From: Neodontobutis hainanensis
Taxonomy: Eukaryota > Chordata > Actinopteri > Gobiiformes > Odontobutidae
NCBI GenBank assembly: GCA_024349245.1
Contig: JALDNG010000100.1
Coordinates: 186,001-250,000 of the forward strand
Direction of reading: 5' to 3'
Length of the DNA: 64,000 nucleotides
Shown here: one piece after another, positions 46,875-59,389 of the stretch
How positions within the stretch are numbered: position 1 is the first letter of the stretch
Layout: every line of letters starts with the position of its first letter
The notes under the pieces: generated by a model
Told to the model about the DNA's origin: nothing
The model's database searches: none
Seen by the model: only the letters and a program-made list of their open reading frames with translations
Translations under genes and position numbers: made by a program

Positions 46875-47439
46875 ATACCGGTGTTCCAGATAAACCTGTG
46901 ATCATGTCTTTTGGTGAGAATTGTTTACATTTTGCCGTATCTTGTCCAGATGTGTTTAATGCTAATCTCGCCCACTGTAACTCGTGCAACATAAATTGTG
47001 AAAAAAGAGACTGGCACTGTTTAAAACAATGAGCGCCACAAGGAGCAAATATCAGTGTTACTTAAATCACAAAACGAACACACAACTGCTGCAGTTAGTG
47101 CACTCGATTAGCAGTGGTTGTCCAGTTGTGATTGTCACTAGATCACATGGGCGTCCTTTCTAAACACTTTGGCTCGATGTGACAGTGAAAAGTCTGAAGA
47201 GTCTCGCTGTAACATAATGGTTTAGGAGCTCGTTTTATTGTTTTATATATAAACGTGTGTTATAGGTAAGTAAACCTGATATTTGCTGGGTCAGTCTCTT
47301 TTTTCACAAATTATCGGTGGATTGTTGGTCAAGTTACAGGAGTTATAACGAGATTTAGCGAGATTAGCATTAAACACATCTGGATGTAAACAAATCTCAC
47401 CAGAAGGCTTGATCACAGGTTTATCCCGAACACCGGTAT
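46875..47439. repeat. Long inverted repeat (hairpin), arms of about 140 bp
   Basis: The left arm, 46875-47013, and the reverse complement of the right arm, 47292-47439, match over their whole length with small indels. Shared words include TACCGGTGTTC, ATAAACCTGTGATCA, CCAGATGTGTTTAATGCTAA, TCTCGC and TTGTGAAAAAAGAGACTG. The ~280-bp spacer has no gene. A transcript through it could fold into a hairpin with a stem of about 140 bp. Confidence 0.85.
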
Positions 47440-47456
47440 AAAAGTAAACACAAAAC

Positions 47457-47860
47457 TTTATTGATCTTTATTGATATCGATAACCCAGGGGACAATTGTT
47501 GTGTCAAAGTTGATGTGCACATCAAGACATTTAAAGAAATATAAATAATAATATAAGTTGGTAAATAAACAAGTAGCCTATATATATGTAAAAAGTATAA
47601 ATATATGATATAAAATATAAATAAGAGTTATAAAGGACCATGGATATGCAGCCTACAGGATTTACATTACTGTATTAACAGAATTGAATTCATTGTGATG
47701 AACAGTACTAGTAAATAAATAGAAGCAGAACTGCAGCAAACTATATTACACTGAATATTAAAACAGATAATATTGCACAGAATGTGAAGTATTACATTGC
47801 ACTACTGTACAGGGTCCATTTAAATAACAAAGGTTATCGATATCAATAAAGATCAATAAA
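47457..47860. repeat. 404-bp segment bounded by a perfect 29-bp inverted repeat
   Basis: 47457-47485 and 47832-47860 are perfect reverse complements over 29 bases, with core ATTGATATCGATAACC / GGTTATCGATATCAAT. The left end continues CCAGGGGACAATTG, which resembles the CTTTATTGATCCCCAGGGG-type fish repeat seen at 13053. The segment may thus be a derived member of that family. It begins 17 bp after the right arm of the long hairpin. Confidence 0.8.
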
Positions 47861-48390
47861 ATATTTCTGATTATGATTTTAAGATAGTCTACAGTAGTGT
47901 GCAGACTGGTTTATTAATTATTGTATGTATGAGCCTTATGGGTGGCAGAGTTAGCGTGCATGCTTTCGGGAGAAAAGCTGCTCCATTGTGCATTCTCCTT
48001 TTATATTCATTCATATTTACTTATCTCGTGGCCACGACTTAGTTACATATATATATATTTTTTTACATAGTGAGACCAGAGGTGCTCTGTAGGATGGATA
48101 TATGAAATTAGCCATAAATATCTCCACAGCCACCATGAGTCGCATTGGAGTGACGTCAACTCCCCCTTGGACTGATTGGCTAGAGGAGAAGCTGTCAATC
48201 TAGAACTTGTGGGCCAATGGTGACGCTGAAGCCTGCCCTCATTTACATGAAACTCTAACTGCAACTTTTAGAAACGCAAGTGCAGAACGTGGAAACAAGA
48301 GCAAAGGGGGAAAGACCACAAGCACACAAAAAAATAACACGTGAGCAGGAAACCTGATTTGGTTTGCGATTTGGAAAATTTTTAACTCTT

Positions 48391-48612
48391 GTTTCAGTTT
48401 TGTGCAATATAATTTTAAATGTGTTTAAATTTTTGATTCACGCTTATTATTTTTTGATCCATGACCGCATTGTTTGTTATTTAAAATAAAAATGCATTTG
48501 TTTTTCGGTTTTGTGCGTTATTATTTTACATGTGCTTTTAATTTTTTTATTTATGCTTATTATTGTTCGATCTGTGACTGCAATACATTTGGCGGGAAAA
48601 TAATCCCATACA
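48391..48612 (+). repeat. Diverged tandem duplication, ~111-bp period
   Basis: TTTCAGTTTTGTGCAATAT...TTATTTTTTGATCCATGACCG and TTTCGGTTTTGTGCGTTATT...TTATTGTTCGATCTGTGACTG are two copies, offset by 111 bp and clearly diverged. AT-rich, non-coding. Confidence 0.65.
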
Positions 48613-49361
48613 AAACCTTTCATGTCAGATTAAAGTCGCCTGAAAACCATTTACAGATTACATGTCTTTATAAATAATAAACTATATATAGATTTCACAA
48701 TAAGGGTCTTTTAGCTATTTTGTAAACTTAACCATTACTTCTTGCCCTCCTTACACTGTTGCTCAGCTCAGAACATCTCTGTAACATCTCAACAGTGATA
48801 TGCTTTTGATTTGTGTTTGGCTGAAGTATTGTCAGGCTCCACTTGTAATGAGCAGTAAATGCTTAACATATTGATAATAATGAAATGAGGTCAATGATAA
48901 TGATGGCTGTTGAGCACAGTTTATTTTCGTATATAAAAGTGTCCCTCCCTCTGAGACCTCTTACAAGTGTGTGAAGGCCTGGGTCGGATGTGCACAGTTT
49001 GCTACTGCCACAAATGGTGCATGTCACTCTGTACAGTTGGAGAATCTTCGTAAGATCGTAGGGTACACTCAGTTAGTTAATTAATTTGTTTATTTTGGTC
49101 ATCTTCAAGAGAAAAAAAAAAGAAACAAACAATGTACACGCAAACATAGAAACAAAAATTTAATTATGGTGTAAACAATATTATAAAATAATTTACTTGG
49201 CCAAAAAAGTGTTGGCTGAAGCTTATGTTTATTTGCCTATCTTTTTTTACATTTGATTTGTTTTACAACAAACTGTGTTATAGTGGCACAATCTCCTCGC
49301 ATGTATCAGACAAGGAATGAAAATACATGAAGAATGGCAGAGGCTACTGACCCACCTCTGG

Positions 49362-49515
49362 GTTTTTTTTTTGGACGAGAGTTAAGAGTTAAGAGTCTTT
49401 TTCTTGGCTATGGCTGCAGTTTAGCTGATGTAGCACTGAGTCTGTTTAACTTGTGTTGACAGAAATCCATTTGCCCTTTCACACTGAAAGTTGGTTTTGT
49501 GTAAACCAGTGCTGT
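49362..49515. other. Short unannotated spacer
   Basis: T-run at 49363-49372 and a GTTAAGAGTTAAGAGT microrepeat at 49381-49396; nothing else. Confidence 0.5.
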
Positions 49516-49516
49516 A

Positions 49517-49575
49517 CAGTGGCAGTGGTTAGCACTCCTGCCCCACAGTAAGAAGGTTGTGAGTTCAAACCTAAC
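49517..49575 (+). mobile_element. tRNA-derived SINE head, truncated
   Basis: GTGGCAGTGGTTAGCACTCC, then TGCCCCACAGTAAGAAGG and TTGTGAGTTCAAACC, are the A-box and B-box regions of a common fish SINE. The body is missing after about 49580. Confidence 0.6.
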
Positions 49576-49984
49576 AGTATCAAGTGGAGGAAAATAAATT
49601 ATTTAAATGTTATATACAAAGGTTTTAGTTATTTACTGACTCAACTGTTCGCGTGTAGATAGTGTTAATGCTTGGCTTGGCATGTGTCTTGTGCTAAATA
49701 TATTATGTTAGTTACACAAGCACTAATTTTTACATACCATTGTCCTGTTCCATAAATGTTATCACTGTGCTCTTACCATGTGCAGTGGATAATTACATGT
49801 TTGAAAAAGATTAACCATGTGTTAAAAGTAAAGCCTAATGTGCCATGTTGCTGGCTGTTTATTACATCCACCGTGCATTGATCTGTGGGCCAGTCTAGCG
49901 AGGGCACTAAGGTTTCCAGTCTACAGAACTGAACCAGAGCCAGAACAGGCCCTGAGGCTCACCAGTGTGAAAAGGCTATTGGTT

Positions 49985-50520
49985 AATAATAACACATTTT
50001 ATTTATAACGCACATTTCTGAAAAGCACAATGGCACAAAAAATTATATTATATTGGGTGGAGTGGCTCAGTGGTAGAGCGGTTGTCCCTCAACCGGAAGG
50101 TTGGTGGTTTGATTCCCTCTCTCTCCACAGTTCATACTGTCATTGTGTCCTTGGGCAAGACAATAAACCCACTTTAGCTTAAATTAAGTAACCTTGAATA
50201 CAAATGAATACATTTAAATAGTGATCACAGGACAGTGAAATTATGGTGGGAGTGAGTAGTCTGTTGACTTTAACTGTACTCTATACTGTATTTTCCTTTT
50301 ATGTGTGAGCTGTAAACACACTAAAGAACATCCTTCCTGTGTAAATATGGATTAAAATATGATTTATTTTGAAATACAGGAAAATAAGTCAGTAAGTAAA
50401 ATACAAAAACAGAATTAGGGTCATCATTAAAACAGTAAGAGTACAGATAAAACACTTTCAGTTGTCATTACAAAAGAGAGTGTGTAGAGCTAAAAAGGAG
50501 TATTCTGAATATACTGCAGC
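49985..50520 (+). repeat. Old dispersed repeat interrupted by a SINE
   Basis: CATTTTATTTATAACGCACA at 49990 and GAGTACAGATAAAACACTTTC at about 50440 match, in order, the repeat at 22155-22480. The SINE at 50055-50215 sits between them. Confidence 0.45.
50055..50215 (+). mobile_element. tRNA-derived SINE (V-SINE-like), plus strand
   Basis: GGGTGGAGTGGCTCAGTGGT then AGAGCGGTTGTCC (A-box region) and GGTGGTTTGATTCCCTC (B box), followed by CACAGTTCATACTGTC and TGTCCTTGGGCAAGAC. Same family as 32447-32667, opposite strand. The 3' limit is approximate; no target duplication was found. Confidence 0.7.
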
Positions 50521-50524
50521 TGTC

Positions 50525-53500
50525 CTACATTGTAAGTTGGGTTGCTTGCAGATTTTATATAAATTTCCTCAAAACTTTACATCTTCATCCAACCACTTTA
50601 ATTGTAATGGTATTGATGTGCATTATCAGAAAAGCAGCATTTTATAAAGTTAAATTCTATGTAACAATTTATTAATTTATTTAGAAGGCTTCATTTTGAC
50701 ACAGATGTAAAGGGACAAATGATTTCACTGCAGAGCCATTTGATAAACTGCAGCTCAGCAAAATCCTGAAGAGACTGAATTTCTGTAGTAATCTTCCACA
50801 CAATTAAAAAGACATCTTATTCTGTATTTGTGGCCCTGTCAACATTTCCTCTGCTTACACACTGTTGAGAACGATTAAAGTAGCACGCGTTTCTCCTCAC
50901 GAGCTCTGACCAGCCGTGAATATTCTGTGTTTTCACATTGTGTATCTTCCCCCACGTTACTAAGAAGCACCATGTTGCAGCACTGAGGAATTATGATGGC
51001 TGTGGGTGAGGCCTGTGAGTTATAGGACCACTGCCCCAGTGCTGTAGCTCTGCTCAAGGCTCGTGTCCCACTGCTATATTTTTGCCTCTTCCATCACAGC
51101 TCTGGGTGCGTCTCATACATGTGAAGGCACTTTATGATAGAGCCCAGGTTCAGGTGGAGGAAGCCTGTCAGAGCACATGATAGGTGGTGAAAGTCGGCCA
51201 TGTTGTGGAGAGGCCGGGGGGATGGAAAGATTGTTTTCATATTTGGACCAATTTGGAGTTGAAATGCACATTTACCTCAAAGAAATATGTCCAAAAAAAT
51301 CAGCTACTAACAACAATCTACTGGGCTAGCAAACATTTATATAAATACTGTTTATTGTCTGTTTGTACGTTTATAAATAAGCTTGAATGAAATCAAATTC
51401 TACATATTTACATACAATTCAATTTGCTTATAAGGCTAGGTACTTTGAATAAGTGGATAATAACAGAGTAACTTAAATCCCCAATAAATCTGCCTCTGAT
51501 GGATTTAGACCTGGTTAATTACTTTGTGTTCCATAATTAGTTCTTATTAACCTTAGCTGAGACTTAAAACCTCTTTAGATCAAACCCAATAATAAAGACT
51601 GGTCTCACTAGAACTTTATCAAAATAACTCTATCAACCAGTACTTCACAAAGGACCGGATTGTGTCCACCTATCTTAAGTTAGGGACCCCTGGTCGTTAC
51701 TCTCAGTGTCTGCAGCAGAGACACAGAAGCAGCACATGATCCAGAACATTAATACATCTCTCTGACAAGGGCCTCAAACAGATGAACACTTAGTTTAAGA
51801 CTGTCTGACTGTTATGGAAAATAACTAATGGCTCAGAGATGGTTCAGACTCAGGACGACAACAGCCTTCATTTAGCCTCTATGCTAACACACATTGCTGC
51901 TCCCATTTCTGGTACATTTTGTCTTGAGAGAGAGTAAAGCTCAGCTTCAGACACAAACTTGTTTTCATTGTGTGCTTGTTAAGTGTGGGCAGAGTTGACT
52001 CGAGTTGTGAGCGAGTGAATGCCTTTCGCTAAAGTGGATTTATTTATGCTGCCACACTTCTGATTTGAATGAAAATAAGACTTCCTCAATATCAACATCC
52101 ACATTCTCGTGGCCATGCTAGAAACTGTTTGCAACTACTTGTTGAAAGCGAGTTTGCAGTAAACCGAGCGGCCCCATCTGATTTGACTGGAAACGTCACA
52201 TATCTGAATCGAACTGGCTCACAGTTAATCGTTACATCCCTTATCATAGGAACTTGAGCATTGGAACAATGCAAAGCAGACAAACCAGATATTTTATACT
52301 CTGAATATGCTAATTAATGACGTTTATAGCCATGTTTAAATGTTATTAAGTCACTTCTCATTTGGCTGCCTCTCACTGGCAATACCAATAATAACTGTCC
52401 AGTGAACTAGTCTGGTGCGTATATAGTAAAACCTGCTACATCTATTTTAGTTAATCAAGTTATAGTAGTCTATGCCATGCCCAGAAGTTTACAATATCTT
52501 TGGAAGAGAATATTGTTAGAAATATGCTTTTAGCTGCGAAAATGTCCACCAAGTATAAAGGCATGTAGGGCTGTCTTTTTATGTTCACGCGTCTCTAGAA
52601 AACTTTAGTTTTTAAAACCGACATCCACAGTTTATTTATTTTAGTCAAATCTGTTTGACCCCAGTGCAATAGTTTTCAAGGGTAAAGCACTAACAAAACC
52701 GCATAGAAGTACGTTAGCATTAAATGTGGGTCATTACACAAAAAAAAATCTGTGTAAATTTTGCACAAATGGACAATCATTTATTTAAACTGGTCCAGTC
52801 TACTTTTTACTGCCTGCCCTCTCACAGCTCAGTGCTGTAACTCTGGGTTAAGTGATTCAAACAGGACCACCTTCACTAAATGAATTAAAAAGACGCAGAA
52901 GTGTTTTATTCACTGTTCAGATTTCCGTGCTGTTGATTTCACAGAGCACGCCGTACACTCCTCCATCAAGGACTCAAGACTGTTTAGAGGAAACAACAGT
53001 GGAATTCATTTGACCTTGTTCAGTGTTTGGTACGACCTTGATGATAAATTTGGAAATCATTGTGTTGCCATGGCTACTGCACCAAAGATTCAGAACAATT
53101 ACATTTTATGGTATGAGGCTAAAAGCTGCTAATCAGATTTAGCAGTAAAACATGCTACTAAACCTGATATGAGACTGGGCATATTGCTTTATGTAGACTT
53201 TTTTAAAACAATTGTAAATGTGTCTGGAGGGAATATGTTGCTACAAAATGAAATCCCCTTTGACTCAGACGAGGTGTTTAAATGTTGTGCCTCTGACAGA
53301 ATATGTAGCTTCAGCTGCTTGATGACAAACAGTACGTGACGAGAGAGAGGCTTTACATTTACATTTGACTCCGGTTGACTGATTCATTTTTGCTTCCTTT
53401 TGTGACACTGTTTTATCTTTTTTTTTTTAGAAAATACATATTGTCTTTCATAAAAAAAATACAAAACCTATAAATCATTAAAAAATGTATCCCCCAAGTA

Positions 53501-54845
53501 ACAGTGACTAATCAAACAGTGGCTTGTTTCACTGTCTTTTTCCATCATTTTTGTTTTCGTATTTATGTCTTATATTAAGCATAGCATTTTTTCTTGTCTT
53601 ATATTAGCATGAGTAAATGAAGTAACACAAACTCAGAGGTGCATTTGCAAAAGGTACAACAACAACTGGAGAGTTTAATTTCTAACATATTCTACTTATT
53701 GCATCTTTAACAGCCCACTAATACAAGCAATGTACAAAATGTGTTTGAGTAAAGTTCTGTACTCTTAGCTCAGAGCTTTTTTTTCTAAAAAATGTCACTT
53801 TTCCTACCTACACTGGCGACTGAAGGAATACCGCTGACACTGAACTAGATGGTTTGGGGTTGGATAGTTACAGTATGAGTCCAGTCTCTATGTCGAAGGC
53901 TGTGGATGTGAATTAGCGATGAATGGATGGACAGCACTGGAGTAATGCCTCTAACAAAGGTCATACACCGTGGTCTTAATGGGTCTGAAGGTTTTTAATT
54001 TGGAAATTAATGGACAAGATAATGATGCAGTCAGAGTCTTGTTGCCACTGTTTTCCCACAACACGTCAAAACTCCCATCATTTCTGTTAGTAGAGGCAGA
54101 AACGCAGTACCTTCATTACATGCAGAGTTAACAGGACCCCAAGCATATCATTATGGTGTGATTGTAGAGAGTTATTACTGTTTGCTGGAGTGAGGCTGAC
54201 GAGGCTCCTGGCCCTGCTTTCAAACCGACAATTTAACATTTCTGGTCAGAGCTGGCCTTCACTCCCATCGGCTCTGTTCTCGGCTCTGCGCTCAGTTGCA
54301 CATGGATTTTCTTCCAAACTATTGACAAATGAAGGCTCTGTGGCCAAAATGCAATTTATACATGTTGGAAAAATAGTACTTCTGAATGTCTTTTGCTTAG
54401 TAATTTAAGGAAAAACCAAACTGATAGTATCTTTAAAGCAACACCATTTGTCTTTTCAGAGTAAATACCCAGCAAAAGACTAAAGAAGACAAATGCTGCG
54501 GCTCGATACTCATATGGGAATACTGTATATATTTAAGTTCTGGTGTAAATTTGTCTTGACGGGACAGGTTCTGGCAAGATATAATAGCCTGCCCCGGATT
54601 TCAACAACATAGTGTCTGCCAAACCAAGTGCACATTGTCATTAAGAAAGGTTTCAGTTTCTCAATTTCATATCAAGAAAGCAAACTAAACCTGACACTAT
54701 TATTTTAAGGCTTAATATTTTGACGTTAAAAGTTACATAAGTTTGAAAGCACCCCTCGCTGACTACAGTATATAACGTTGACACAGAGGATTGTATACTG
54801 GACTCAGAACGGTTTTAGACACTACACAAGTTTTTTCATTTGTTG
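50525..54845. other. Non-coding interval
   Basis: AT-rich, no recognised gene. A poly(T) run lies at 53419-53429. 54170-54310 is GC-richer and might be conserved DNA, but this cannot be supported from one sequence. Confidence 0.5.
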
Positions 54846-54962
<117 letters not shown>

Positions 54963-54964
54963 AA

Positions 54965-57900
54965 AATTATTGTTTATTCCTTGTACAGTAAGGGATTGGC
55001 CCTGACTTCTGCAACTTCTCTGCCCCAGCCTGTAGTTACAACTTATTAACATCAAGAAACGCACAGTCAGAAAGTAGAATTGTTTAAATTATTATATTAT
55101 TTTGTCATTTCCTGAAGAACATAGAAAGTGATATATCATTAGTTAGTGGAGCATTAGTTTTGCTGCTCTGTTCTGGTATCTATGCACGAGTCTAGACAGT
55201 CCAGGTCCAGTCATGGTGGCTTATATGTTACACTCTGGCAAGACCTTAGCAAAGATACATTCAAATAATACATGAAGACTGAGAAAATGTATCATTCTTA
55301 CCTGTTCTTTTTAATAAGGTAATACAAAATCTTGCAACTTAAGCTCCTACTGGGTTTTTTAAACATCACATTTTAGACAGTTATTTTGACTTATTATGAC
55401 TTAGTTATGTGAATAATGGCCACACAGAAGTACATAATATTACCGCAATAGGTGAATTTCTTTTTTTCAATTGCTGATATTGCAATAAAGATAAAACTGC
55501 CATATATTGGGCAGCCATCGTACTTTTTTCCACTTCTATGGACCAATAAAAATAGTCCATCTAACCTTATGTCTGAATTTTATTATTTCAATCATCGTTT
55601 TCCTGGACGTTTTGTGTAGCTCAGAAAATTACATGACAACAAAAAAAGTAAATTTCATGACTAGAGTTGATTCAAAAGTCAGAATAAACCTGGATTTAAA
55701 TTGTATTGTTGCACTTAATACAGTATGGGCCTCTTGAAAATGTGTTTAAAACAAGTTGTGTCCATTTTCCTTGAGAACATGATGCCTGCTCTGGTACAGC
55801 CATGTCCAATGTTGTAGGGATTAGCGCCCCCTGTGGCCTCATATCAACCACCCGTACCGTGAAGATGATGACAGGTGATAGACTCTCACTCAAACTGGGA
55901 GAACTGGTTTCTTGATCTACAACACTACTCCAAAACCCCCCTCCAACTCTTTCCCCCCGGCTTTCCTCAGAGACCCGCTAACAATGACGGCATGTTTTAA
56001 ATATAGCAGCGTGCCGTCACTGGGACCGCTCATGTGGAAGAACCCCACACCCAACTCTCCCGAACTCAGCGGGGAGTCTGAGTGCGTTCACACTGCAAAA
56101 TCAACATGAATATTGAAAAGGCTGGTTAGCATTCAGTGCTGGAGTCGCCTGGGTTTGTTGAGAGATTTAGTGTGTGGTTAGATCTGCCACCATTGTGCTG
56201 CCAAACACAACGTGACATGAGACACCTGGCTGGGTTTTGAAACTGCAAAATCTATAAAGGCCTGTGAGCATCGTGCAGGTGAAAGTAATGAGTTACTGGA
56301 ACATGCATGGGAAGAGAGCTTTGAAAGATGTCCCTTTTGTGGTTTTATTGGGAAACCTACAAAAGATGGGATTGGTGTTCTATAAATTGATCATTTGATT
56401 GTAAATATATATATGTTTTGAGGAGAGGGCAAAGCAGAGAAGCATTCAGCCTCTGTGTACACAATAACCTGACTCTATATGGCTTTCCACTCTGTTTGAA
56501 GCAGATGAGTTGTGATTTTTGCCAGACAATACTCTCAATAGTGCAATTTGTGGTTTAATTCAGTCAGTTTAAGTCCAATTGTATAATATTTTTTCTTGCT
56601 TTATTTCTTGTTTGAATGCTAACCTTTTGAAATCCAACAACATCTATGGATTGTAATAGTAGCCTACACATGCGGTTCATAGATTGACGTGTTGTCCAGC
56701 AGAGTAACACGTCCCACCAGAGCGATTGTTTGTTGGGCTGAACCCTTGGGTTGCTCCACATCTCATCACTTGGGTCTCCAAATTAATAACACCCCAACTG
56801 ACCAGCCATCCCTTTACAAAAAAAAAAAAAAGCTTATATGGTATATTACAAGGGTCGAATTATTCAAATGTCAAAATAAGGTTTTCTTATGTTAGTTTTA
56901 TAAAACCTCATTTTTGACTAATATGAAAAGACTATAGCAAAAACATTTTTCATTAAATCCAAACAAAGCTGGAAATACTACCTCTTTTATGTTCTTTTCC
57001 ATTAAATATGTGTATCTTTCTCCCATGTGCCCTCCCAGTCAGCCTTTCTCCTCTTACTGTGCATCCATTAAAAGGCAGACCAGCATTCGTCGCAATATTA
57101 CTGAGTAAGTACTTTCCACTTCCTCTGTTATAATTGTTTCAGAACGCTCTTACCAGGGCACGTGACACAGGTCTGTTATTCCAGTAACAAAGTTGCCTAA
57201 ACTCCTTCAAAAATCTTTCTTTAACACAACAAATGTACAGTAAAGCTTTGTTTCTAACTCTTTCAGGTTTGTCAAAGACACAATATCCATCTTGACTGAT
57301 TATAGTTTTAGGAGCACAAGATGGTCCCTTTTTGTGTCCTTTATGTGTCCCTCCCTCATCTCGCTGCAGGAGAAGGAGGTCAACAACCCCTTTCTATTTT
57401 TCAGAATATGGCCTACCATATAAAAGTACATATGTATTAACCAAGTCAAAACTGACACAAAGCAGGACTAGACCATGTTATGACCAAATAAAGGACAATT
57501 GTTAAAATAAATAGAACACATAGCACTTATACTACGAACTCATGAGGGGACTGCTTGTAGCTGGTGAAAAACACCACAAGATACAATCAGTTACATTTGA
57601 AGTTTTTGTCACAGCTATGATGTTCATAAATATATCAGCAGTTGTCTGGACTGGTTCTGATTTAAAAGTAATCTCGGACAAAAATGAGTAAAAATGCATT
57701 TGATTCTGACATGTCTAAAGACTCTAAAAGAAACCCCCGGACTCTGGTACAACACTAGAATCAGCAGCAGAAAATATCAACACTATATAAAAAAAAAAGA
57801 AACCTAGGCAGAGATTAAAGCAAAAACCCGTGAATTTCATCCATTTTCACAATCTTTGCCTGTGACTGAAATGCGTTATCATCTTCTGTGTGCTCCACTG

Positions 57901-58460
57901 TAACCCTAACCTTTCCTGAGCCCCAACTATACAACACAAAATCTAATTTCTTCTGCAATTTCCACATGCAGTGTTGTGGTTTTTCCACACAAAGCAGAGA
58001 TCAAATTCCCCTTAACCCCAGGAGGCGGACGCAGACGGAGAAGAAAAGCGACCAATGGCGTTCACAGGCTGTAAACTTGTTGATGTGCGGGATCAGGGAT
58101 GATATTGAATTGAATTAAGACGGGGCGCCCTTTCCTCAGCTCTGATGGAGGAACGAAAAGGTGAAGGTGAAGGTGAAAGGGGGACGAAAGGGAAGACAGT
58201 CATTATGTTGAGGTCAGAGCGGGAGGGATAGAAAATTTCTGAGGAGATAGGAAAAGACAAAGCTCTGTGGCTCATATATCAGTTATAAATATAAGCACTT
58301 CTCATTAACTTCTTCTTATTAATATTGAACACACTTTTGTCTTAGTAATTTCCTCTTTTGAGTTCACCAAGCGCTTTATCTGCATTGTTTTACACTCTAG
58401 CATTAAGACACTGACTTTGATAGGAACAAGAAAATAAGGAAATAGCCCTGTACCAGGTAT
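54965..58460. other. Non-coding interval
   Basis: No gene recognised. A poly(A) run lies at 56818-56831. 55900-56110 is GC-richer with a 65-codon frame, and 58000-58240 is purine- and CpG-richer with GGTGAA triplets at about 58158-58180; neither shows a domain. Confidence 0.5.
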
Positions 58461-58464
58461 TGCT

Positions 58465-58692
58465 ATGGTAGCCCATGGACAGACAGGTAAGGGCTTCCTT
58501 AGGATTTATTTAAATGGTGTACAATATCCCATTAGGTGCAATACACCCCTTATTGAAACTGTGGCCATCAGTGGAGAAGACATTGAAATAGTGTCCAACT
58601 ATAAACAACTGCATGTGGAAAACAAGCTGGACTGTTCTTTTAGTGTGGTATTGACTAAAACAGAAGTATATTCACAGGAGGAGAGGGAATGA
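58465..58692 (+). pseudogene. LINE reverse-transcriptase fragment (thumb region)
   Basis: The plus-strand frame includes IETVAISGEDIEIVSNYKQL and HVENKLDCSFSV. This resembles the segment just after the catalytic Asp box in Rex1/CR1/L2-like LINEs: I-G--IE-V--YKYLGV---NKLDWS. The YKYLG motif is degraded to YKQLH. About 75 codons remain and no LINE 5' or 3' end is visible. Confidence 0.5.
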
Positions 58693-58699
58693 TTGTATA

Positions 58700-59240
58700 A
58701 TTAGAGGCATACAGCAGTCCCTGTTAGCCTGGTCAGCCATCCTTCTTTTGATTATATACTAAATAAATTAGTGTGGTCTCTGTTGATTGGAGTTGCATTT
58801 CCATTGGTGTTTAATTTGTAAAAAAAATAGAGTAAGAGTTGGATTTCCATGTGGCAGTACCAGTGGACAAAAAAATAAATTGCCTTTAAATTGGTGGTAA
58901 ATAAATCAGAGAGCATTACTTGAAGTCCACCTCATCTTAGATTAACAGTGACAACTGATCGTCAGGCTTTGTACCAAGTTTACCAAGTGTTTTAACCTCG
59001 TGCTGCAGCTGGTCTGGAAGTTTACAAGATCAAAAACATCCATCTTAAACTGCTCCAAGCAAAGTATTCACGTTCAAACCCTGGCTTTACCGGCTCGTTG
59101 TGTCTAATGATGTGGCAGCTCTGACAGGTCTGGGTGTGTTTTTTGTGTAGAAGCCCTATTGAAAGTGTGGTTCTGTGGAGCAGTTCTATCTGCTAGAGTC
59201 AGGTTACTGAGTGGTACCTGGTACATATGGGTGGGATGGT
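58700..59240. other. Non-coding interval
   Basis: Nothing recognised. Confidence 0.5.
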
Positions 59241-59244
59241 GGCC

Positions 59245-59384
59245 GTGTGTGTGTACTGTGTGTGTACTGTGTGTGTACTGAGTGTGTACTGAGTGTGTAC
59301 TGAGTGTGTACTGAGTGTGTACTGAGTGTGTACTGAGTGTGTACTGTGTGTGTACTGTGTGTGTACTGTGTGTGTACTGAGTGT
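59245..59384 (+). repeat. Minisatellite, 11-bp unit, 12 copies
   Basis: The unit is ACTGWGTGTGT. After each ACT the next three bases read, in order, GTG twice, GAG six times, GTG three times and GAG once. The variants are thus grouped in blocks, as expected from local slippage or unequal exchange. Confidence 0.9.
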
Positions 59385-59389
59385 TAGTG

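Larger units (their letters stand above)
46536..49360. mobile_element. Candidate hAT-like element ends enclosing nested repeats
   Basis: The left end CAGAGGTGGGTAGTAACAAG and right end GGCTACTGACCCACCTCTG share an 11-bp inverted terminus (CAGAGGTGGGT). Both have the subterminal words of a familiar fish hAT-type repeat (AAGTTACATTTACT on the left, GGCTACT on the right). The 2.8-kb interior holds a long hairpin and a 29-bp inverted repeat. No 8-bp duplication is seen (AGTCTGCC left, GGTTTTTT right). The two ends may therefore come from different copies, or one junction has been rearranged. Confidence 0.45.

Noticed and set aside
46741..46992. 83-codon minus-strand frame over the left hairpin arm
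   Set aside because: It lies in repeat sequence, the matching right arm does not preserve it, and no domain is visible.
55912..56109. 65-codon plus-strand frame in a GC-richer patch
   Set aside because: Considered as an exon, but it lacks convincing flanking splice sites and a recognisable protein family.
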